Of a stretch of DNA of 64,000 nucleotides, positions 56,768 through 64,000 are shown in pieces; the stretch's first letter is position 1; each line of letters starts with the position of its first letter. Under the pieces are notes generated by a model that was given only the letters and a program-made list of their open reading frames with translations, was not told the origin of the DNA and did not search any database. The stretch is from Crocinitomicaceae bacterium (lineage in GTDB: Bacteria > Bacteroidota > Bacteroidia > Flavobacteriales_D > Crocinitomicaceae). A program made the position numbers and the translations under genes. The DNA lies in contig JAKVAR010000002.1 of NCBI GenBank assembly GCA_022447585.1, positions 186,001 to 250,000 of the forward strand, in the 5' to 3' direction.

Positions 56768-57280
56768 TTATTTCTCTGTTAACTTCAATAATTGCTCATA
56801 TAACTCGTCCTCATCACCAGGAGCATAGTTATTATGAGAATAAACGATGTTTCCTTCCGTATCTAATAAAAAAGTATGAGGAACATTATTCACACCCATT
56901 GCTCTCTTGAAATCTCCATTTGGATCCATAAGTACTAAATACTCCCATCCTTTACCGTTAACATACATAGGGACAGAGTTCTTTGTTTTCTCATCATCAA
57001 TTGAAACAGCAACCAATTCTACACCTGTTTCATCCTGCCAATCAATATAAACATCATTAATTGTGTTCAACTCTCTCTTACAAGGTGAACACCAAGTAGC
57101 CCAAAAACTGATAATAACCGGACCATCAAATCCTAATTCAGCAGTGTTAACACTATTCCCGTCCATATCTTTTAATTGAACTGAAGCTACTTTCTTATCT
57201 AAAATTTTACCATGATCGTCCTGAGCTCTAGAACCAAAAGCGCAAGCGAATCCTATAAAAAGTAATACAATGTTTTTCAT
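56768..57280 (-). CDS. TlpA-like periplasmic thioredoxin
   Basis: A 170-residue exported thioredoxin with signal MKNIVLLFIGFACAFGSRAQ and the active site WATWCSPCKREL (Cys64, Cys67). The cis-Pro region VNNVPHTFLLDTEGNI is present. It would reduce or shuttle disulfides in the periplasm. It is the first gene of the TlpA-DUF6029-Omp28 cluster; a TACATTTG box 56 bp upstream may be its promoter. Confidence 0.92.
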   Translation of the reverse strand: MKNIVLLFIGFACAFGSRAQDDHGKILDKKVASVQLKDMDGNSVNTAELGFDGPVIISFWATWCSPCKRELNTINDVYIDWQDETGVELVAVSIDDEKTKNSVPMYVNGKGWEYLVLMDPNGDFKRAMGVNNVPHTFLLDTEGNIVYSHNNYAPGDEDELYEQLLKLTEK

Positions 57281-57335
57281 AATGAGTTTTATTTAATTTT
57301 ATCTAGCCAACAGTAGTCAAAAACCCTGCCGAAGT

Positions 57336-57343
57336 CAAATGTA
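57336..57343 (-). promoter_or_regulatory. Candidate -7 box for the TlpA cluster
   Basis: TACATTTG on the minus strand fits TAnnTTTG. No good -33 box is seen. Confidence 0.3.
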
Positions 57344-57533
57344 ACTCAATTTTATGGTTTGTACTCATGGATATTGCGTTTCATTATTGAATTCCTATGT
57401 GTTTTTCGCCGAGCACAAAGCCACCTAAAACATTATACATCAATACATAAAACAGCCACTATACATTTAATTCTTAAAAATTCAAACTGTGGACTAATTG
57501 TTGTAGAAGCTAGATTACGACTGATAAATTTCA

Positions 57534-57541
57534 TATATTTG
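57534..57541 (+). promoter_or_regulatory. Candidate -7 box for the T9SS cargo gene
   Basis: TATATTTG fits TAnnTTTG and lies 31 bp before the start codon. A TTG pair lies about 30 bp upstream, wider than usual. Confidence 0.35.
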
Positions 57542-57572
57542 GTCGTACGGTACAAATTTAAACCCTAGAATT

Positions 57573-58298
57573 ATGAAAAAAACATTACTCTCTTTACTGG
57601 CAGCTTCAGCTCTTGCACTGTCTTCATACGGGCAGGGATTGGTTATATATCTTGATGGAGGATCTACGGATGTTTCTGGTCAAGAGCAATCGGTTGCAGA
57701 CATTACTTTTGACGCTTTCAATGAACATCTAGTTGATTTTATTGTTAACAATGATCAAGGATCTGCCCAAGATTGGGTAATCACCAGAGAAATACTAAAC
57801 GAAACATCAGGTTGGTCCAATACATTTTGTTGGGGTATCAATGGAGCAGCAGGAAACTGCTATCCAGCCTCTGCAGATATATTGTGGACTTCTCCGTCGT
57901 TATCTATTCCTTCTGGTGGTGCTGGTAAATTATCGACATATGTTAACGCTCCTACTGCTGGAACGGCAACATACAGATACCACGTATCAACAGACGGAAG
58001 TAATTATATAGATTTTGTTGATGTAACAGTTACTTCAGTTTTAGGAGTTGATGAAAAACCATCAATTACTGCGAGTGTTGCACCTAACCCTGCTACATCT
58101 TATGTTACTATTAAAGCGAACGGTGTAAACACTGCATCAGTTACTTTAGTTGATGTTTTAGGAAACGTTGTTCGTAAAGAAACAATGTCTGGTTCTAAAA
58201 CAATCAATGTATCGGAATTCAAAAACGGAATCTACTTCTTACGCATTGAAGCGGAGGGTGCAGAAGCTGTAACAAGAAAAATTATAGTTAGACACTAG
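57573..58298 (+). CDS. Small T9SS-secreted protein
   Basis: A 241-residue secreted protein with signal MKKTLLSLLAASALALSSYGQ. The ~130-residue middle part (SAQDWVITREILNETSGWSNTFCWGIN, TYRYHVSTDGSNYIDFVDVTV) is an immunoglobulin-like sandwich with two Cys residues that may pair. The sorting domain ASVAPNPATSYVTIKA ... IYFLRIEAEG ends the protein. It has its own terminator and probably its own promoter. No ligand can be assigned. Confidence 0.88.
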   Translation: MKKTLLSLLAASALALSSYGQGLVIYLDGGSTDVSGQEQSVADITFDAFNEHLVDFIVNNDQGSAQDWVITREILNETSGWSNTFCWGINGAAGNCYPASADILWTSPSLSIPSGGAGKLSTYVNAPTAGTATYRYHVSTDGSNYIDFVDVTVTSVLGVDEKPSITASVAPNPATSYVTIKANGVNTASVTLVDVLGNVVRKETMSGSKTINVSEFKNGIYFLRIEAEGAEAVTRKIIVRH

Positions 58299-58318
58299 TC
58301 TTACCTTAAACATAATTC

Positions 58319-58352
58319 AAAAAGCCATCTGCAATGTAGATGGCTTTTTTAT
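58319..58352 (+). terminator. Intrinsic terminator
   Basis: AAAAAGCCATCT / AGATGGCTTTTT, 12 bp perfect with a 7-nt loop and T-run, 20 bp after the stop. Confidence 0.92.
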
Positions 58353-58367
58353 TTTAGAAGACTAATA

Positions 58368-58375
58368 TAGTTTTG
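58368..58375 (+). promoter_or_regulatory. Candidate -7 box directly upstream of cysQ
   Basis: TAGTTTTG fits TAnnTTTG and ends 10 bp before the TTG start of cysQ. If real, the transcript would be almost leaderless. Confidence 0.3.
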
Positions 58376-58384
58376 TAACTTTGG

Positions 58385-59188
58385 TTGGACTTGGATAAGC
58401 TACCACATATATATCAAACTGCTATCAGAGCTTCGATTGAAGCTTCTGCTACAATAATGAGTGTTTACCGTTCAAGCTTTGATGTAGAATTAAAAAAAGA
58501 CGGATCTCAAGTTACAGAAGCTGATCTTAAGTCTTCAGAAATTATTTCAAAACATTTAGAACCACTAGGAATTCCTATTACTGGAGAAGAACGCGTTAAA
58601 ACCAGTTTTGACATTAGATCAACATGGGAAGAAAACTGGAGCGTAGATCCTTTAGATGGAACTAAAATGTTCGTTATGAAAAATGACGAATTCTCAATTA
58701 ACATTGCTCACATACAACACGAGCGGCCTGTGTTTGGTTTAATCTGTTCCCCTGTAGAAGAGAAAATCATTATCGGAATTTCTAATCGTGGCGTATACAC
58801 ATTTCACTTTGATCAAGCCGAAGAACCAGCTTCATGGATTAAAATAGAAGCTAAAGCAAATATCAATAAGCCTCTAACCATTGCCTGTTCAAGAAGTTTT
58901 ACGCAATCCAAATATCCGTTGGTTGCAGAGTTAATTGAAAAGTATGGAGACATAAGACTTCTAAGAAAAGGGAGCGCTCTTAAGTTTTTCGATTTAGCGG
59001 ATGGAACCGCAGATATATATCTGCGTTACGCACCAACGATGGAATGGGACATTGCTGCTGGGCAAGCTATACTGAGTGAATTAGGTGGAAAAATAAAAAG
59101 TTTAGAAACAAACAAAGAGTTAACTTATAACAAAAAAAGTTTGTTCAATCCCAACTTTGTAGCTAGAACAAAGCCTATACTTCTTTGA
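58385..59188 (+). CDS. cysQ: 3'(2'),5'-bisphosphate nucleotidase
   Basis: A 267-residue inositol-monophosphatase-fold enzyme that hydrolyses 3'-phosphoadenosine 5'-phosphate made during sulfate use. The metal site WSVDPLDGTKMF (Asp88, Asp91), Glu69-Glu70 in ITGEER and MEWDIAAGQAIL are present, as is KKDGSQVTEADLKS. No ATG occurs before residue 25 (MSVYRS), which lies inside the conserved first helix, so a TTG start (58385, or 58391) is likely. It overlaps the next gene by 4 nt. Confidence 0.9.
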   Translation: MDLDKLPHIYQTAIRASIEASATIMSVYRSSFDVELKKDGSQVTEADLKSSEIISKHLEPLGIPITGEERVKTSFDIRSTWEENWSVDPLDGTKMFVMKNDEFSINIAHIQHERPVFGLICSPVEEKIIIGISNRGVYTFHFDQAEEPASWIKIEAKANINKPLTIACSRSFTQSKYPLVAELIEKYGDIRLLRKGSALKFFDLADGTADIYLRYAPTMEWDIAAGQAILSELGGKIKSLETNKELTYNKKSLFNPNFVARTKPILL

Positions 59189-60738
59189 GGTATTTAATAG
59201 TCATATCAATAGTCTTAAGTTCATTTAATTTAGTGATTGGACAACAATCTCTTATTCCTCTGCATTCATTCTATAAAGATCAAGTATTTGCTAATAAAGG
59301 ACAGCAAACGTATAACGAAGGATCGTTTTTTCCAGTTTCAATATCCGAATACAACTTAACTTCTTTAATTAAAGACTCAACTAAACAATACTACGATGCT
59401 ACACATATACTATTTCAAAAACATCTAATCGATGTAAAAGGAAAAGACTATCATTTGAAGATATCGCCCGCAATTCATTTTGGTTATGGTCGCGATCTCG
59501 CTGATACAATTACTCGAAACTTATTTCAAAACACACGTGGCTTCTACGTTGAGGGTGATTTATTTAAAAACTTTTCATTTTCAACTTCACTCTTCGAAAA
59601 TCAAAGTCGAAATACACAATATGAATCGACTTATTATAAATCAAACGGCGAATTTTACCCTCTTCCCGACTCAACCTATTCAGGGCAAAATGCAGTTATA
59701 CCTGGGGCAGGCAGAACTAAACCATTTAAAGGAGATGGCTTTGATTACGCATATGCAATAGGATACTTTGTTTATCGTCCATTCAAATTCTTGAGGATTA
59801 CGGCAGGAAATAACGCTCAATTTATAGGTAACGGACATCGTTCTTTATTCATTTCAGATAATTCATATAGTTTCCCATATTATCGAATCGATTGGAAAAT
59901 CAGTCAAAAATTCAATTTCACATATTTAAGAGGTAGACAGACCAATTTATTAAGAAGGCCCGCCAGTGGTTCTGTAGAGGCGATTTACGAAAATAAAGGG
60001 TATTCAATCAACTATTTGACATACAAGATAACTGATAAAATAAACATCAGCCTTTTTGAAAGTGGTAACTGGTCTAAAGGAGATTCTATAACAAGCAAAG
60101 CATCGCACCCTCTGTATTACAATCCTATCCCCTTCATCTCTGGAGCCGTCCTAAATAAAACGAATGAACTATCTTCATTAATTGGACTAAATATTGGGTG
60201 TCAATTTGCACCTAAACATCTTGCTTATGCTCAATTTGCTCTAAATAATTTCAATAGTGATAAGTTTGCTTTTCAATTGGGCTATAGAGGCTACAATTAT
60301 TTCGGTCTTAAGGACTTTATGCTCCAATTAGAATATAATTATGTTGCAGAAAAAACGTTTGAAGTCGGCAATAGACGTTTAAACAATACCCATTACAACA
60401 TGCCATTAGCGCATGTAAAAGGTTCCGGGTTCCAAGAAATTATTATTCGATCAAATTACGAATGGAAAAGAATTTATATTGATTTTTCAGCAGTTTATTA
60501 CATCACAAAGAATCATTCTGACAAAGGTCATCTACCAGTATATAATACCCAGACATTAAGCTCTGAATCAATCGTTAATTCCTCTACTGAAATTGGATAT
60601 CGTTTCAACCGAATGATGAATCTTATGCTTTTTGCAAATTGGAATTATAGACAAACATCAAATAGCATTAATCCATCTTCAAGTACAGTCAACATTGGAC
60701 TTAGAACTGGATTCATGAATCATTATAAGGATTTCTAA
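59185..60738 (+). CDS. RemB/Wzi-like outer-membrane barrel (first copy)
   Basis: A 517-residue exported protein. The signal peptide RYLIVISIVLSSFNLVIGQQ begins at the TTG overlapping the cysQ stop (TTGA); no ATG fits. The core FIGNGHRSLFISDNSYSFPYYRIDWKI and GFYVEGDLFKNFSFSTSLFENQ recall the Wzi capsule-assembly barrel and Flavobacterium RemB. The remainder is a series of amphipathic strands ending in FMNHYKDF. It overlaps its paralogue downstream by one base. A role in polysaccharide attachment or gliding is inference. Confidence 0.8.
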   Translation: MRYLIVISIVLSSFNLVIGQQSLIPLHSFYKDQVFANKGQQTYNEGSFFPVSISEYNLTSLIKDSTKQYYDATHILFQKHLIDVKGKDYHLKISPAIHFGYGRDLADTITRNLFQNTRGFYVEGDLFKNFSFSTSLFENQSRNTQYESTYYKSNGEFYPLPDSTYSGQNAVIPGAGRTKPFKGDGFDYAYAIGYFVYRPFKFLRITAGNNAQFIGNGHRSLFISDNSYSFPYYRIDWKISQKFNFTYLRGRQTNLLRRPASGSVEAIYENKGYSINYLTYKITDKINISLFESGNWSKGDSITSKASHPLYYNPIPFISGAVLNKTNELSSLIGLNIGCQFAPKHLAYAQFALNNFNSDKFAFQLGYRGYNYFGLKDFMLQLEYNYVAEKTFEVGNRRLNNTHYNMPLAHVKGSGFQEIIIRSNYEWKRIYIDFSAVYYITKNHSDKGHLPVYNTQTLSSESIVNSSTEIGYRFNRMMNLMLFANWNYRQTSNSINPSSSTVNIGLRTGFMNHYKDF

Positions 60739-62150
60739 TGAAGGCTTTACTCTACATATATTTATTTTGCTCCTTCTTTTCATATAGTCAAGGAAGCGTT
60801 GGATATATTTTTGAAGAATTACCATCAGATTCTACATCGAAAAGAACAATTAAAACTCACACCAGCCTAAAACCATTAATCAGACAACATGCACAAATCA
60901 AAGGAGGTAAAAATTTGAACTTTACGCCACTTGGAGATTTAAACTTGTTACAATCTTCAACTACTGGACTCAAATTAGGTTTAGGCCTTGAATTTAAAGG
61001 AGAGTTCAAAGATAAGCTCTATTTCAGATTGTCAGGCGTCGAAGGAATTAGTCAAAATAACCTACGATACGGTAGAAAAACATATCTGAATGATTCTATT
61101 GGTGCGATTAACCTATATTCAGATATCCGTTCACGCATCTCCTATTCTCCCAATCACATATTCAACTTTCAATTAGGACTAGATCATAATTTTATTGGTG
61201 AAGGTGCCCGTTCTATGCTATTAAGTGATTATGGTACTTCTTATCCATTTGGGAAAATTAGAATGCGTTTCTGGAGATTGGAATACGCTATCCTATACCA
61301 ATTCTTGCGCGAGCGAGACAACAATCAATGGGCAGGCAAATTTGCTTCCAGTCACCACCTTTCATTTAATGCTGCAAAATGGTTGAATATTGGAGTCTTT
61401 GAAACGGTTGTCTTTCAACCTAAAGATACCCTTGTTAATAGAGGTTTTGATGTTGAGTATTTAAATCCATTTGTTTTCTATCGTCCTCAAGAGTATTCTT
61501 TAGGTTCTTCGGATAATGTTTTACTTGGAATTCAACTTAATGCCTTTTGGAAGAAACATACTTTTTACTCGCAATTCATTCTTGACGAATTTTACTTCGC
61601 TGAAATAAAAGCTAAAAGTGGCTGGTGGGCAAATAAATTTGGAGGACAGTTTGGTGTAAAAGGACGTTTTAGTAAAACCAAAAATAAACTCTTTTACAGA
61701 TTGGAATACAACTTCGCACGGCCTTATACATATTCGCATATTTCTAAAGAACTGAATTATGGTAATCAAGGGAACCCTCTGTCTCATCCATATGGATCTA
61801 ACTTTATGGAAATTTTAGCGGAAGCGAAGTGGCAAAAACAAAAAATTTCTGCCAAATTATTCTGTAACTACTACTTAAGAAGTAATGACAAAGATGGCTT
61901 CAATTATGGGAATGACATCTATCAACCCTATATAAATAGACCGTTTGAATACGGGCACACCATTGGTCAAGGTCAAGGATTCAACGGAACAAAAGTTATT
62001 CTCACCGGTGGATATGAATTAATAAAAGGAGTGAATTTGAATGCTTTTATTGAAAATCACGTCGACTATAACACAATTTCAAATTCAGTCAATTATACGG
62101 CTGTTATTGGACTAAGAAGTCAACTTTGGAATGACTATCGGAATTATTAA
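60738..62150 (+). CDS. RemB/Wzi-like outer-membrane barrel (second copy)
   Basis: A 470-residue exported protein with signal peptide MKALLYIYLFCSFFSYSQG. It shares with the previous gene LDHNFIGEGARSMLLSDYGTSYPFGKIRMR and the end GLRSQLWNDYRNY. YLNPFVFYRPQEYSLGSSDNVLLG and WWANKFGGQFGVKGRF are also typical of this barrel family. TAATG couples it to the first copy. The two may form a pair, or the cluster arose by tandem duplication followed by divergence. Confidence 0.8.
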   Translation: MKALLYIYLFCSFFSYSQGSVGYIFEELPSDSTSKRTIKTHTSLKPLIRQHAQIKGGKNLNFTPLGDLNLLQSSTTGLKLGLGLEFKGEFKDKLYFRLSGVEGISQNNLRYGRKTYLNDSIGAINLYSDIRSRISYSPNHIFNFQLGLDHNFIGEGARSMLLSDYGTSYPFGKIRMRFWRLEYAILYQFLRERDNNQWAGKFASSHHLSFNAAKWLNIGVFETVVFQPKDTLVNRGFDVEYLNPFVFYRPQEYSLGSSDNVLLGIQLNAFWKKHTFYSQFILDEFYFAEIKAKSGWWANKFGGQFGVKGRFSKTKNKLFYRLEYNFARPYTYSHISKELNYGNQGNPLSHPYGSNFMEILAEAKWQKQKISAKLFCNYYLRSNDKDGFNYGNDIYQPYINRPFEYGHTIGQGQGFNGTKVILTGGYELIKGVNLNAFIENHVDYNTISNSVNYTAVIGLRSQLWNDYRNY

Positions 62151-62223
62151 AGCGAAATAGAAACCGGCAATTAATCCGTATTATTAGCTAGAATTTTTAG
62201 ATAAATTTTCGTACTTTTCACGT

Positions 62224-64000
62224 ATGAAAGCATTGTCAATTCTACTTCTACTTTGGCTCTCTTTTTCAGTTAATGCTCAAATCAACGAGAGGTTGAGTAC
62301 AATTCTTAAAAGTGATTCAACTGACATAGCTTTTAAAATTTCAGAAATACAGTCTCTTATTACAGAGGAAAGTGGAATTGTAAATGATACTGTAATGGTT
62401 GAGTACTATCTCAAACTTTCTCGATTAGCCCAAGCTGACCAAGATTATTTATCGGCCATTGATTACTGCGACACTCTTCTTAACAACTATCCGAAATTAG
62501 CATTCGAAAAGACCATTAAAGTTAAAGAACGTAAGGCATCGATCTATAAAACTTCTGGCCAAACAGATGTATCTGTATCGGAATATTTATCAATTCTATC
62601 TGAGTATGAAGATCGTCAAGATTTCAACCAAAGTGCTAAAATTAACAATAGATTAGGAATCATTTTTCTGAAAATGAATGATCTTGAGAATGCCGAATAT
62701 CACTTAATCGAAAGTATAGATTATGCTAAAAAAATTAACAATAAAAAGTACCAAGCCTCAAGTTTAATGAGTTTAGGGAATCGATATAAGAAAGAGGGAA
62801 AATTCGAAAAAGCCGAGAATTACTATAAACTAAGTATTTCTATATGCAAATCAGAAGGTTTTAAACGTCTTCTTGCGGGTAATTATAATAACTATGGTTC
62901 GTCCTTTAGAATGCAAGGAAATGAAACAAAAGCTTTATCCTTATTCAACTTAGCTGTGAAAATGAATAAGGAGTTAGGAAATGATCAATGGTTAAGCTAT
63001 AACTACAACAATATCGGAAATGTGCATAACAGTCAAGGAAATCATGAGAAAGCACTAGAATACTTTTTTAAAAGTAACGAGATTAAAACCCGGTTAAAGG
63101 ATTATGGAGGTATGAGTTATACATACCAAAATATATCTTCCGCATATGATTCCCTAAGAAATTATAAGCTGGCACACAAGTATTATGTAAAATTTACTGA
63201 ATTAAAAGACTCTCTCGCAGAAATAGATAATGCACTTTTAACTAAAAAATTGGGCGCTGAATTTCAAGCAGAAAAGAGAGAGGCTAAAATAATTCAACTA
63301 AATATGCAGCGCGAATTAGACCAGCAAGAAATTAATGCTCGTGATGAACGAATATCGTATCAAAATTTCTTAGCTTGGTTATTGGGGCTTGGAATTTTTC
63401 TCCTCCTATTAATAGCTATAATTATTTGGAGATCCGCTGTTGGAAGAAAGAGGACAAACGAAGAGTTGATCGCTAAAAACGAGCAAATTGATGCGCAGCA
63501 CAGTGAAATCATTGGGAGTATTAACTATGCTAAAAGGATCCAAAGTTCGATTCTTCCTAGTGAAGCAAATTTAAGTTCTGCCCTCGGCAGTTTTGGACTA
63601 CTCTATAAGCCAAAAGATATAGTTTCTGGAGATTTCTATTTGTGTGAAGAAACTGAAAACGGCACCTATTTTTCTACAATTGACTGCACTGGTCATGGAG
63701 TCCCAGGTGCCATGGTAAGTTTGGTTGCATCCTCACACTTAGAAAGAGCTATTCATGAATTAAAACTTAGAAATACAGGGGCTATTTTAAACACCTTAAA
63801 CGCTGATATTCCAAACGCATTAAATGGCGGAGAATCAAACCTTAATGATGGATTTGATATTGCACTTTGTAAACTTTCAAAAAATAAAAAAACATTGAAC
63901 TTCTCTGGTGCAAATCTAAATTGCTGGATTTTAAACACACGCGAGAATATAGAATTGAGGAAATCAAGTACCTCTGATGCCAAGTTGTATAATGAAGGTG
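62224..64000 (+). CDS. TPR-containing membrane protein with SpoIIE phosphatase domain (3' end missing)
   Basis: 592 residues are visible before the window ends; the track omits it for lack of a stop. The signal peptide MKALSILLLLWLSFSVNAQ is followed by periplasmic TPR repeats (~60-340, for example NNRLGIIFLKMNDLENAEYH and NNIGNVHNSQGNHEKALEYFF), a short coiled coil, a membrane segment (~383-402, FLAWLLGLGIFLLLLIAIII), a linker with INYAKRIQSSILPSEANL, and the SpoIIE/PP2C domain with PKDIVSGDFYL and DCTGHGVPGAMVS. Such proteins dephosphorylate anti-sigma-antagonists or other regulators. The periplasmic TPRs would act as a sensor. Whether it acts on the ECF modules here is unknown. Confidence 0.9.
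   Translation, partial: MKALSILLLLWLSFSVNAQINERLSTILKSDSTDIAFKISEIQSLITEESGIVNDTVMVEYYLKLSRLAQADQDYLSAIDYCDTLLNNYPKLAFEKTIKVKERKASIYKTSGQTDVSVSEYLSILSEYEDRQDFNQSAKINNRLGIIFLKMNDLENAEYHLIESIDYAKKINNKKYQASSLMSLGNRYKKEGKFEKAENYYKLSISICKSEGFKRLLAGNYNNYGSSFRMQGNETKALSLFNLAVKMNKELGNDQWLSYNYNNIGNVHNSQGNHEKALEYFFKSNEIKTRLKDYGGMSYTYQNISSAYDSLRNYKLAHKYYVKFTELKDSLAEIDNALLTKKLGAEFQAEKREAKIIQLNMQRELDQQEINARDERISYQNFLAWLLGLGIFLLLLIAIIIWRSAVGRKRTNEELIAKNEQIDAQHSEIIGSINYAKRIQSSILPSEANLSSALGSFGLLYKPKDIVSGDFYLCEETENGTYFSTIDCTGHGVPGAMVSLVASSHLERAIHELKLRNTGAILNTLNADIPNALNGGESNLNDGFDIALCKLSKNKKTLNFSGANLNCWILNTRENIELRKSSTSDAKLYNEG

Noticed and set aside
57359-57568. 69-aa plus-strand ORF between the TlpA and T9SS cargo genes
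   Set aside because: It covers the promoter-like region, has no family resemblance and no ribosome site.
58375-58403. Fourth GTAACTT-N19-TAC match
   Set aside because: It lies across the cysQ start, lacks the TTA shared by the other three sites, and one such match is not unlikely by chance.

Overview
The window is a low-GC chromosomal segment from a member of the Bacteroidota, most likely a marine or free-living Flavobacteriales (perhaps near Crocinitomicaceae; this placement is an impression, not a test). The evidence is seven secreted proteins with type A C-terminal sorting domains of the type IX secretion system (T9SS), Bacteroidota-specific families (DUF6029, Omp28-related, DUF6624, DUF6695, GIN/DUF2807, DUF2490, RemB/Wzi-like barrels), and promoter-like boxes of the TAnnTTTG type. 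No rRNA, tRNA, CRISPR array, insertion sequence, integrase or prophage gene was seen.

Layout. 1-11150: two tandem paralogous giant secreted proteins. The second carries a ~3.5 kb array of about fourteen ~71-residue repeats. Both genes end in almost the same terminator stem. 11172-16641 (minus strand): an ECF sigma factor, a membrane-anchored FGE-sulfatase-like protein overlapping it, then ileS. 16762-24138: a c-type-haem lipoprotein, dxs, a Dph6-like PP-loop ATPase, two small envelope proteins, and a TIGR03032-like/FG-GAP gene pair. 24590-28677: an S41 protease, a helical secreted protein and a DUF6624 protein. 28678-31377: an intergenic region with a candidate small RNA, the stump of a VCBS/UnbV-type gene, and a CotH protein. 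31378-35239: a second ECF sigma factor overlapping a GIN-domain membrane protein, then a partly decayed stretch and a membrane protein. 35311-38776: a YHYH protein, a decayed gene, an outer-membrane barrel and a pentapeptide-repeat protein. 38931-46862 (minus): DUF6695, a lipid kinase, a CrtI/CrtISO-type oxidoreductase, recA, bcp and an M1 aminopeptidase. 46971-53783 (plus): a biotin carrier protein, an MBOAT/AlgJ-like O-acetylation pair, a second CotH protein, a lipoprotein and a DUF2490 protein. 53794-57280 (minus): a small conserved protein, Omp28-like, DUF6029 and TlpA-like genes. 57573-64000: a T9SS cargo, cysQ, two RemB/Wzi-like barrels, and a SpoIIE-type phosphatase cut by the window end.

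How the genes work together. Most of the window concerns the cell envelope: exported T9SS cargo, outer-membrane barrels, lipoproteins, O-acetylation and CotH-type kinases. Housekeeping genes (ileS, dxs, recA, bcp, cysQ) are scattered between them. The most interesting regulatory signal is a pair of paralogous ECF-sigma/membrane-partner modules. Both sigma genes are preceded by the same TGTAACTT box followed, at the same 19-nt spacing, by TAC. A third copy at the same spacing lies upstream of a short terminator-ended intergenic unit. That unit shares a 12-mer with the intergenic region downstream of the second module. Together these suggest a small, possibly undescribed envelope-sensing regulon with a candidate small RNA. 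All functional statements rest on motif reading, not on database searches.
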